Positions 37,265 to 45,960 of a stretch of 64,000 nt of DNA are shown in pieces. Position numbers and translations under genes: made by a program. Position 1 is the stretch's first letter. Every line of letters begins with the position of its first letter. The stretch covers positions 181,922,947 through 181,986,946 of the forward strand of contig NC_135783.1 in NCBI RefSeq assembly GCF_051106095.1. Direction: 5' to 3'. The notes below the pieces were generated by a model. That model saw only the letters and a program-made list of their open reading frames with translations, searched no databases and was not told the origin of the DNA. Origin of the DNA: Pogona vitticeps. Its lineage: Eukaryota > Chordata > Lepidosauria > Squamata > Agamidae.

Positions 37265-38685
37265 GGTTTCTTTGCGAAAGGTCCCTCAGGGGCACTGCCG
37301 AGATTTAAATCAGCTTTAAAAGTAGCTAATCACATAGCCGCCTTTGGGGTCAAAACAACCTAATTCAGCTTATACACTTGAATATCAACAGCCATAAGCT
37401 ATTTGAAAATTTCCAGACTCATTCTACTGTTTTCATACACTTGGATACTTATCCAGGGGCAGATTCAAATGTTTATTGTGCGATATGGCATGAGTCTGCC
37501 TCTTAGACACATGTATCAGATTTACAGTGCTAAACAGTGCATCACACACACACACACACTGGACCAAATACATGCCTAGTCTCTGCCAATGTAAGGAAAG
37601 GAGGAAAGGGAGAAGTTAATGTTCTTTGCCAGTGCATCCAGGTACTGTGCCATCGAGTGACATTGTGGCAGATGTCTTTTCACCTACCTACCTACATATT
37701 GTACCTCTAGGACTGGCACAGTGAAGGGGCAGATGGCACCAATTAGGAGATTGTATTTGGCCCAAGCATTGCCCAGTGTCATTTCTTGGTCTCCAGTCTA
37801 ATGTAATGATATTCCATAATCTTATCAGTACATTGAATTTTGCTCAGTATTTTATTTGTTTGTTTGTAAAAGCCTTTTTATCTCTCCTTTTAAACAAATG
37901 TATTGGTGGAACAGGAGTCTCCAAGGTGGTTTATAATTACATTCCCACCCCATAAAACTTCAAAAACCATGATCAGAGTTTAGAAAAGTTAATCCCAGAA
38001 TCCTAGCATGGCCATTGGCTATGCCATCTGTAGACTCTGGGAGTTGTAATTTAAGAAAGCAGCTTTTCCAAGCTTTGATTATGATTTCTGGGGGTAGGCT
38101 TTCCTTCACTGGACCACTGGAATAGGATCTCTCAGAGAGACTGTAGTTCCTTCCTCTATTATGGAACCTGTATTGAGCATGAGAAGAACCTCTGAAGTCT
38201 GTAGGGAAACAACACACAGCTTTGCCTCTCATTTTTGTCTATTCATCCCAGCAAGCCTTAAATCAATGTCTAGAGAAAGTTTTGAGGTAAACTAGGATAC
38301 GTAACCTGAACATAATACAAATAAGACAGAAAGAAACTGACCAAGCTAGATGGACATAAGCAACCAGACCTGGAAGGAGCTTAACTCCTCTTTGAAGGAA
38401 CAAATTAACATCTTGAGGTCTCTCCTGGATTTGGTGCTATATGTGAAGGCACAAAAGGCACTGGTAGCTAATAATTCCTGATACCAGCTGACCTCCCCGT
38501 ACAAGAGGGGCAAAGAATTTTAAGCTGTCTAGATTTTTACCTACAGTCCTACCAAGCATGGCCATCTGTAAACATATTGTGAAAGTGTACGCTGGAACAT
38601 CTCCTGGGCCAAGAATTCCTTGCCAATGGTTTAGAAATCATTGTTTATTTATTAGTAGCAAGACGATAACCCTGCAAAACGTTTT
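37265..38685. other. Unassigned sequence
   Basis: No gene seen. A phrase at about 38020-38060 (cagactctgggagttgtaat-like) recalls squamate palindromic DNA elements but cannot be delimited. A (TTTG)n-like tract lies at 37855-37868. Confidence 0.35.
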
Positions 38686-38689
38686 TTTT

Positions 38690-39108
38690 TTTTGCTAGAT
38701 GTTGACTTTTTGTGATCGCTATAGCGAATGCAAAACGATGTTTCCTATGGGGGAATTTTGCTGGATGATGATTTGGTCCGTGCTTTGTGGACCGTTTGTT
38801 TGCAAGATGACGATTTTTACAGCTGATTGTCGGCTTTGCAAAATGGCTTCCCTATGGGCGATCTTCGCAAAATGGGTGTTTTGGGGACTGATGCTTCGCA
38901 AGACAGCTTTTTTCACAGCTGATCGTCGCTTCGCAAAGTGGCTTCCGTATGGGCGATTTTCGCTGGACGACGACTATTTTCCCCATTGGAACGCATTAAA
39001 CGGGTTTCAATGGATTCCAATGGGGAAACGCTTTTCGCTAGACAATGTTTTCACATGAAAGCGATTTCAATGGAATGGATTAACATCGTCTAGCAAGGCA
39101 CGACTGTA
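38690..39108 (+). mobile_element. Tigger-like (TcMar) MITE, left end damaged
   Basis: The right end reads tagcaaggcacgactg followed by TA, the same type of end as the copy at 52857. The body has repeated words for the family: tatgggggaattttgctgga, cacagctgatcgtcgcttcg, ccattggaacgcattaaacg. The left ~20 bp of terminal repeat is missing or replaced by a T run. It has no transposase. The family is recognised from remembered squamate Tigger-derived MITEs. Confidence 0.85.
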
Positions 39109-39499
39109 TAGTAATGACATCCAAACTAGACTACTGTGGTGCACTTCACATGGAGTTGCCTTTAATAATGTTCTCTCTAAACTTCAACTGATGCAAAAAG
39201 TGGTTGTTCAAATGGTTAAAGTAAGCAGGGTGTCCAGAATGTGTGCTGCCAACATTATATGATCTGCATTGGGTTCAAAAGCCTTCTTTGATTCAATTTA
39301 AGGTACTGGTATTGGCCTAGAAAGTGCTAAAAGGATGGGAAACATTTTTATCCACATCATCCTGTTAGTACTTTAGAGTCATCTTCATCTGCCCTTGGGA
39401 GGGGGGGCATGAGGGAGAAGAGCTTTTAGGCCATGGCCCTACTCTTGTCGAAGTCTGTTTGAGGTAGATTGCTCAAAGCCCTTCTTTATAGGCCTTTAA

Positions 39500-39695
39500 A
39501 GAAGACATGGGAAAGTGTGAAGGCAAGAAGAGAAGGGGATGACAGAGGACGAGATGGTTGGACAGTGCCATCCAAGCAACCAACATGAATCTGCCCAAAC
39601 TCCGGGAGGCAGTGGAAGACAGGAGGGCCTGGTATGCTTTGGTCCATGGGGTCATGAAGTGTCGGACACGACTTAACAACTAAACAACAACAAAG
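39500..39695 (+). mobile_element. BovB LINE 3' end, sense
   Basis: The sequence reads gggaaagtgtgaaggcaaga, then cgagatggttggacagtgcc, then aactccgggaggcagtggaa and gacaggagggcctgg. The end reads gtcggacacgacttaacaac and a (CAA)n-like tail. It is a severely 5'-truncated copy covering only the last ~60 codons plus the tail. Confidence 0.92.
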
Positions 39696-39705
39696 CAGAT
39701 ATTGA

Positions 39706-39865
39706 AGGTGGCTGGATAGCCCAGTGGTTTAGGTATGGATAGGAGTTTGGTTCCCTGCTGTGCCTCCAGGGAGAAGGGACAGCCTGTGTAAGCCTTCGGT
39801 AAGCTGCACAGTCCCAAGGCGCCCCCCAGAAGAAAGGAATGGTAGACCCCTTCTGCGCACTCTCT
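39706..39865 (+). mobile_element. tRNA-derived SINE, 3' truncated, sense
   Basis: The head reads ggctggatagcccagtggtt followed by taggtatgg, then tgctgtgcctccagg as a decayed B-box region. The body reads aagctgcacagtcccaaggc and agaaaggaatggtagacccc. It parallels the SINE at 29403 but lacks its BovB-like tail. It abuts the unidentified frame on the minus strand. Confidence 0.75.
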
Positions 39866-40448
39866 ACAGCATTCTGTTCTTTACAGCACTCTTTGCTCTT
39901 GCCTCAGTTTCAGCCCAAAATGGTGCCTTAGCTAGTAGCTGCCTCCTCCTCCACCTCTCTGCTTCTTTGGGGGGAATTATCAGCCTCTCCCATTCTCCCA
40001 TCCACAGATTCTCTAGGGTCACCCATTCCCAGTCAGGGAGCAACTCTCTCCCCCATTTCTCTCCCTTTTGCTTCCCTTTTATCTCCTCTTGCCTCTCCTT
40101 CTCCCTCTCATCCCTTCCAGGTCTTTTTTCATACTCTTTTTCAAACTGCCCTGCTCTGACTTCTCTAACTATCTCCTCTGGTCTGTGGCTTTCAGTTATG
40201 TCCACTTCTGCTATGAACATTTCTCCCAGCCCCACGTCCACTGTGGAACTGTCGGCTTCAAACTCTCCCTTATTCTCTACAGGAGAAGGTGGCACGCTCT
40301 CAGCAGGAAGACCACTTTCTTCCTCACTTCCACAATTTGATGGCAGGCTATAAAGACTGTTCATTTGTTTCGAATTGCTTTCTCCGGGAAGATAAAGCCA
40401 TACATCTTTACCTGATTTTAATGTTATTAGTTTGGTTTCTATTGTCAT
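39864..40448 (-). CDS. Unidentified 194-codon open frame (possible repeat-encoded or gag-like protein)
   Basis: A minus-strand frame of 194 codons starts with an ATG at 40448. The protein is acidic in its first two thirds and strongly charged, with a Glu/Lys/Arg-rich middle of probable coiled-coil character (about residues 85-130). It has a Trp-rich C-terminal block containing LWMGEWERL and KAPFWAETEAR. No known domain is recognised. A similar block (LWTGEWVEF...KPPYWGETKER) occurs in the frame at 54043-54651, so both probably belong to one repeat family. Gag-like ancestry of an old retroelement is possible but unproven; if so it is a fossil. The C-terminal end adjoins a SINE. Host gene status is unlikely, as no splice context is evident. 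Confidence 0.4.
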   Translation of the reverse strand: MTIETKLITLKSGKDVWLYLPGESNSKQMNSLYSLPSNCGSEEESGLPAESVPPSPVENKGEFEADSSTVDVGLGEMFIAEVDITESHRPEEIVREVRAGQFEKEYEKRPGRDEREKERQEEIKGKQKGEKWGRELLPDWEWVTLENLWMGEWERLIIPPKEAERWRRRQLLAKAPFWAETEARAKSAVKNRML

Positions 40449-40680
40449 TGCTACGGTTATTTACTGTTTTACTTATTCTTCCCATGTTAATGAGATTAAA
40501 TATTTTAAGTTGGACACTTTTTAAAAAATTGTGCATTGTATTTTTGTGTGTTATTATAACAGCTAGCATGTGAGGATATTTTCTCTAAACAGAAGTCTAT
40601 AAATACTTCAATTAAATAAGTTACATTCCATTTCTGCTCTAACATCCTACAACTCCAAAAGTTTCTGTATTGTTTATTTT
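40449..40680. other. AT-rich stretch flanking the unidentified frame
   Basis: AT-rich sequence with no recognised repeat, between the unidentified minus-strand frame and the L2 tail. It might include the upstream part of the same unknown element. Confidence 0.3.
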
Positions 40681-40864
40681 TATTGTTTATGTTGTGAACC
40701 ACCCAGAGTGGCCTTTGGATGGACGGACGGACGGACGGACGGACGGACGGACGGACGGACGGACGGACGGACGGACGGACGGACGGACGGACGGACGGAC
40801 GGACGGACGGACGGACGGACGGACGGACGGACGGACGGACGGACGGACGGACAGACAGACAGAC

Positions 40865-40936
<72 letters not shown>

Positions 40937-40937
40937 G
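40681..40937 (+). repeat. L2 3' tail followed by compound (GGAC)n-(AGAC)n-(AGAT)n microsatellite
   Basis: The phrase gttgtgaaccacccagagtg is an L2-type 3'UTR end. It leads into about 33 GGAC units (about 40719-40850), a few AGAC units, then about 18 AGAT units to about 40936. The stepwise change of unit by single substitutions suggests serial expansion from one seed. Confidence 0.95.
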
Positions 40938-41403
40938 ACTTAATGTGCTTCAGATAAATAAGATTAAGCAACCATATTATGCTATTATGATATGTAAGGG
41001 GATATGTTGATATTTTTGTTTTTTGAGATCTGATACAGAGGGGTAAGCTATCAGTAGGAAACCCTCACTAAATGCCAAGCTAGATGCTGTGGGAAACATT
41101 TTGGGAGAAGCAGCAATTCCTTAAGTGGGCAAAGACATCTGATCATAATTCCGCATGGTTTACTGATCTTCTGTAAAATGCAAATTAGCTTCTTTTGTTT
41201 CCTGGTTGGTCATCAGGAACCAAAGACTAATTTGGTTTGCATTCTGATTACCCAGACACTGAGGGATCACACCAGCTGGAGCAGTAACTTTTTTTTGGCT
41301 TCTTCTGTAATATGTTAAACTATGATGTGTTTTCTTCTAATAGCACGCATATGATTTGACCCTCAGGTTAAACCATGAAGGGCCTTTGATAAATGACTAT
41401 TAA

Positions 41404-41453
41404 ATATCTATATGAGATAGATATTAAAATATCTATATGAGATAGATATTAAA
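41404..41453. repeat. Two exact 25-bp tandem units with internal dyad
   Basis: A 25-bp unit starting ATATCTATATGAGATAGATA is present twice without mismatch (41404-41428, 41429-41453). Each unit contains an inverted repeat (TATCTAT/ATAGATA). Confidence 0.9.
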
Positions 41454-42176
41454 GTGCTATTTAATATGTGTATGAGGCCTCTGGGGGAGGTCATCAGGAA
41501 TTTTGGAGCTTCGTGTCACTGATCTGTGGATGACATACAGCTCTCTCTCTGTCCTTGTGCAGTGGATGCTGTCCCATCCCTTGAGCGCTACCTGGACACT
41601 GTGCTGGGGTGGATGAGGGATAATAGACTGAGGCTGAACCCAGACAAGATAGAAATCCTGCAGGTGGGGGCGCCTAGTGTCAGTACTCTGGGTGCGTCCC
41701 TTTCTTTTGGGGGGGATGGTGGCGGTCACTTTTACCATGAGGTGCGCAGCTTGGGTGTACTCTTGGACCCAGCGCTGTTAATGGAATCTCAGATAGCATC
41801 TGTGGTCCATTCTGCCTATTTCCATCAAGCTGCATACCCAGCTGCGTCCCTCACCACACTGGTCCATGTACTGATAGTCTCAAGATTAGACTACTGTAAT
41901 GCTCTCTACGTGGGGCTGCCCTTGGGGCTGTTATGGAGACTTCAGCAGGTCCAGAACTTGGAGGCCAAATTATTGAGTGTGGTAAGGAGACACCAACCTA
42001 TTTCCCACACCCTGGTCACCTTGCACTGGTTACCTGTCCGTTTCCGTGCCAGCTTCAAGGTGATGGTGTTAACCTATAAGGCTCTAAACAGTTTAGAACC
42101 TCGATATCTGGCAGAATGCCTCCTTCTGAGTAGGTCTGCTCATCCTGTAAGATCTTCTTAGGCCAGACGGTTGAGA

Positions 42177-42565
42177 GTCCTGACTAGAGATGGAGTTATT
42201 TGTATTTGTATACAAACATGAATTACCCCGCACAGGTGGACATAACAAGGGTCCAGCCACCTGGGGCTGGACAGTCCGCTCACCATTATGTTGCTGGTGC
42301 AATCTCCGCGGAGCCTTCCAATGGCTCTGGAGATAGCGATCGGCTCACCAATCCTAGCAGGTGGCAGGATGACAAGCGTCCCTGCCAGGTCGAAGAGTGG
42401 CTCACCGAACGTGATCTCCGGAGCAATTGGAAGGCTCTGTGGAGGTTGTGGCAGTGGCGGAATGGTAAGTGGACTGTCTGGCCCCATGGGGCTGGATCCT
42501 TGTTGCGTCCACCTGCATGGGGGGATTCGTATTTGTATATGAATACCCCCATCTCTAGTCCTGAC
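42177..42565. mobile_element. Foldback hAT element, copy 1, with perfect 8-bp target duplication
   Basis: The element is 42185-42557, starting TAGAGATGG and ending CCATCTCTA, flanked on both sides by GTCCTGAC (42177-42184 and 42558-42565). Beyond the terminal repeat, nearly the whole 373 bp is a palindrome. The left half (caggtggacataacaag..., agccttccaatggctctgga) pairs with the right half read backwards (caggtggacgcaacaag..., agccttccaattgctccgga). An 8-bp duplication with TAGAGATGG-like ends fits hAT. No coding capacity. It is inserted in the L2 LINE. Confidence 0.93.
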
Positions 42566-42671
42566 CCTGAGAGAGGCCCAGAAAATGATGGCCAGAAACT
42601 CCACAACTTTAGAATAGTCTCCCACCCAAAATTCACCTGGCCCCTTCACTGGGAACTTTCAAAAACACAGA

Positions 42672-43037
42672 CTCTAGAACAGTGACAGCAATACTTTTGG
42701 GGCCCGAGTGCCCAAACCGGGGGGGAAAACAACAACAGCCAGCAGGTGGTGTGCTGCAGCAGCAGCGGAACCGGATGTGGCCGCAGAAGGGGGAATCCCA
42801 GGCACGGAGGTGCCTCGAGACCCCACTCCGGATCCGCCGCCTGTGCCAGTTGCTCTGGATCCTGGCCTGCCGCCTGTCGAAGCGCCAGCACTGCAGTTGC
42901 AGCCGCCTGTGTAGGTTTGGCAGTGGGGTGGGGGTGGGAATAGCAATCCAGCGCTTTATGGCTTGCGTGCCCACAGAAAGGGCTCTGCGTGCCAGCTGTG
43001 GCACATGAGCCATAGGTTCACCATCACTGCTCTAGAA
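42672..43037. mobile_element. hAT-type MITE with perfect 8-bp target duplication, nested in L2
   Basis: The element is 42680-43029. Flanks are CTCTAGAA on both sides (42672-42679, 43030-43037). The left end reads CAGTGACAGCAATACTTTTG and the right end ataggttcaccatcactg. The right end and the phrase agaaagggctctgcgtgcca match a widespread amniote hAT family (consensus cagtgatggcgaacctatgg). The GC-rich, CpG-containing interior explains the long spurious frames there. Confidence 0.93.
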
Positions 43038-43276
43038 CATCCTGATACAGTGGTGCTTTTAATAACTATACATTCAACCCTTCGCCCTGCCTTTTCTTAT
43101 TTTCTTATTTTGAGGTATTTTATTTTCATTACTTTCACATTGTGTGTTAAGTTGGTGTTGATTATTTTCGTTTTATTGCTTTGCATTATTGTATTTGTAA
43201 ACCGCCCAGAGTGGCCTTGATATGCAGTATAAAAATCAGTCAATCAATCAATCAATCAATCAATCAATTAATCAAA

Positions 43277-43315
<39 letters not shown>

Positions 43316-43894
43316 ATGCGGTTCTCTCAAACCCAGATGCCCCCTTTTAATATGGACAACCTGCACTACTGGGCTCTTGAAATGACTGTTAAGATACAGT
43401 CGTATGATCTAAGAAGAAACTTGAGCACTCAAAAAGTGCTTCATCGATGTTGTAAATTATGTTGTTATTATTGCATTACAACCAACGAGAGCCAAACACA
43501 ACACTTTGCTTTCATTATCTAGCTAGCTTGCCTCTTATTGGTTATGACAGGCAGCTGCTCTGAGGTGTGTCTTGGTCTCTGTGTGTTATTTCCAGCCCTG
43601 GAGGATGTTTATTCTTGCCTGGGCTTTGCTCCATGGGTGTGTCCTCCCATGCTTTGCTCGTCCAGCAGGCATGTGGTTCTACATAGGCGTGCCCTTTGAG
43701 CTGGCACCCATTGGCCATTTGCCACCATTGAGCAGGCTAGAACTAGATGTGCAGCTGCTCAGTGCCACAATGACAACTGAGCCAAGGTTGGCTGGAGGTT
43801 TTCCTTTGGTTATACTGCGGAGGAGTGCTTTCTCTGCCGTGCCACCCATCACATGGAATGCAGTCCCCATGTATACTGGTGCTTCAACCAGTTT

Positions 43895-44183
43895 CGTTGT
43901 CATTTAGTCGTGTCCGACTCTTCGTGACCCCATGGGTCAGAGCACGCCAGGCCCTCCTGTCTTCCACTGCCTCCCAGAGTTGGGTCAAATTCACCTTGGT
44001 TGCTTCGATGACCCTGTCCAACCATCTCATCCTCTGCCGTCCCCTTCTCCTCTTGCCCTCACACTTTCCTAACATCAGGGTCTTTTCCAAGGAGTCTTCT
44101 CTTCTCATGAAAGTATTGGAGCCTCAGTTTCAGGATCTGTCCTTCCAGTGAGCACTCAGGGTTGATTTCCTTTAGAATTGATT
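43895..44183 (-). mobile_element. BovB LINE 3' end, antisense
   Basis: The minus strand encodes MRREDSLEKTLMLGKCEGK, then RRGRQRMRWLDRVIEATKV, then REAVEDRRAWRAL and GVTKSRTRLND in one open frame. The sense 3' end lies at about 43895. The 5' truncation is at about 44183, within the atttcctttagaattgattt region. No certain target duplication was found. Confidence 0.92.
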
Positions 44184-44333
44184 TCCTTTTGTTGTTTATT
44201 ATTTTATTGTTGTTTATTATTTTATTATTTGGGGTTGAATCAAACACAATTGTATTGCATTTAAAAAATCACACTGGGATTCTCATTATAAAAAATAGAG
44301 GCAATATGCAATAATGCTAATATATATACTGTA

Positions 44334-44567
44334 CTGTGTTTTCCCAAAAATAAGACAGATTCTTAGATTAATTTTGGCTCCAAAAAACGCAGTAGGACTT
44401 ATTTTCAGGGGATGTTTTTTTTTTTCATGTACAACAATTTACAGTACATGTATTCAAATACTGTATAGTCCTGTCACCTTCTTCTAGCTGCTGCACAAAG
44501 GTGGAGGGCGGGGTTTCACTTAACTGGGCCTTATTTTCAGGTTAGGGCTTATTTTCGGGAAACAGGG
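44334..44567 (+). mobile_element. TA-flanked MITE, copy 2
   Basis: The left end is CTGTGTTTTCCCAAAAATAA preceded by TA. The right end is ttattttcgggaaacaggg followed by TA. The interior parallels the copies at 21028 and 59844 (gctccaaaaaacgcagtagg, gtggagggcggggtttcact). A (TA)n tract follows directly. Confidence 0.9.
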
Positions 44568-44660
44568 TATATATATATATATACTGTATATAAAACATAT
44601 ACTGTATATGTATGTATGTGTTATGTGTATTACATTTTATATATATAAAATGATGCTAAT
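44568..44660. repeat. AT-rich (TA)n tract upstream of the CpG island
   Basis: TATATA and TGTATA-type dinucleotide repeats between the MITE and the GC-rich block. Confidence 0.7.
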
Positions 44661-44699
44661 AATGTAATAAGAGGACCGCAATTTAGGACTGGTCACTCC

Positions 44700-45812
44700 A
44701 GCTCCAGAATGCCTTGTCGCGGCGTGTCCTTTTTTCTGCTCGAAGTTGCCCTGAAGTCCGTACTCTCTTAATTTTTGAGGCGTTGGTGGCGGCGGCTGAT
44801 GGATCGCCCGCAAGAACTCTGCACATGCTCAGGGAAACTCTTCTCTTGGCTGGCAGTTTGGTTTCTGCCAGGGCTTAGCGCGCTTTCGGTGGTTCAGCCA
44901 AGGAGGGAGGCGGGCGCGTCTTCTCTTCCTTGCGCGCACACGGAGGCAAGGGTGGGTGTGGAAGAGAACCGCGTTTCGTGTGAATGGAGCCAGGAGGGGA
45001 CCTCTCCTGAGCGTAGCTCCTGCAGCAGAAACAGCAAGGAAAGGAGGAGGAGGAGGAGGCAAAGGAGGAGGAGAAGAAGAAAACGAGGAGGAGGAGGAGG
45101 AGGAGGGCGCGCAGGCAGGCGAGGCCTGCGCGCCGGAAGTGAGCTGCTTCAAGGGAGAAAGAGACGGAGAGAGCCCGGCCGGCTGGAGCTGCTGGCCGAG
45201 GCTTGCGGGAGGTCCCTCCTGGCGGAGTCGAGCTCCGAGAGCGTGAGGGGGGCAGGGAGAGAAGCCTCGTCCGGCTGTGGGCTTCCTTGACGCGGCAGGA
45301 GCAGGAGGACCAGCGGGGGAAAGGGAGCCTCTGGGGCGCGCACTCCAGCCATTTGACCACCCGGAGCAGCCAGCAAGGGCGTTGCGAAGGGAGAGGGACG
45401 AGGAGGAAGAGGAGCCGCCGCCGCCGCCCGGTGTCCAGCCACAGGAACCGTTGCCGCCGTAATAGTGAGCTCCCGCTTCGTGTCTCTTCCTTCCCCCCCC
45501 CCTCCGTGGCCGCCGCCGCCGCCGCCCAAACCTCGGGAGAAGGGAGGGGGAAGGCCGGCGAGAAGCACCACACCTTCTCCCACCATTTTCCGAAGAGTCC
45601 CGCCCTTCGGGACTCCCGGGAGGCGCGGGGCTTGCTTTGCCGCTCCTGCCGTCGCCGGGCTCCCCGAGGCGGCTTGAGCCCGGGCTAGGAGGGGGCGGGA
45701 GCGGGAGTGGGAGAATTGCTGCTTGCGGGCTCGCCTTCCCGCTTCCTTTGGGCTGGCCGGGAACCCTGGGGCCCCGCAATGGTGCCCGGGCTCCCAGGCG
45801 AGGTGTTGTTGC

Positions 45813-45850
<38 letters not shown>

Positions 45851-45960
45851 GATAGGACCGGGTGGCGTGGAGAAAGATTTTCTCCTTTTTATTGTTCCTG
45901 ATTTCTGGGTCACGCAGAACGACACCCACCCCTTCCTCCTCTTTTCCCCGGTTGGAGTGA
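44700..45960. promoter_or_regulatory. CpG island, probable host promoter and 5'UTR exon (gene not identified)
   Basis: An abrupt change from AT-rich flanks to GC-rich sequence dense in CpG. It includes gcgcgc words, GCC and GGA triplet runs (about 45040-45110, 45415-45430, 45510-45527) and many GC-box-like GGGCGG/CCGCCC sites. No TATA box is evident. Long open frames on both strands (up to 366 codons, minus) are low-complexity by-products of base bias and show no recognised domain. Transcription direction is unclear. A donor-like GTGAGC occurs on the plus strand at about 45466. The window downstream has no recognisable coding exon, so a noncoding first exon followed by a long intron is a reasonable reading. 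Confidence 0.75.
45816..45843. repeat. (GA)n run inside the CpG island
   Basis: About 13 GA dinucleotides at the 3' side of the GC-rich block. GA runs near promoters can bind GAGA-type factors, but that is only a possibility here. Confidence 0.9.

Larger units (their letters stand above)
41480..43317 (+). mobile_element. L2-clade LINE, RT C-terminal half to 3' end, with two nested hAT elements
   Basis: A 211-codon open frame (41526-42161) encodes the L2 ORF2 region after the active site: MDDIQLSL (from YADDTQLYLS), then WMRDNRLRLNPDKIEILQVG, then VRSLGVLLDPALLMESQI, then SRLDYCNALYVGLPLGLLWR, then LHWLPVRFRASFKVMVLTYK and LEPRYLAECLL. The 5' half, including the endonuclease, is absent. The 3'UTR resumes after the insertions, with attgtatttgtaaaccgccc then agagtggccttgatatgcag, and ends in (CAAT)n and (AAAT)n (43229-43317). 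The long intact frame suggests a relatively recent insertion; two hAT MITEs at 42185 and 42680 landed later. Confidence 0.93.

Noticed and set aside
40670-40971. Long tetranucleotide-encoded frames on both strands
   Set aside because: A pure GGAC/AGAT microsatellite has no stop in some frames; the repeating peptides are artefacts.
42633-43013. Overlapping frames of 80-126 codons in the GC-rich block
   Set aside because: They lie inside a hAT MITE with intact ends and 8-bp target duplication; the GC content explains the lack of stops.
44829-45929. A 366-codon minus-strand open frame, longest in the window
   Set aside because: It is low-complexity Ser/Pro/Arg/Gly sequence imposed by GC-rich triplet runs in a CpG island; overlapping frames on both strands are equally open and no domain is visible.
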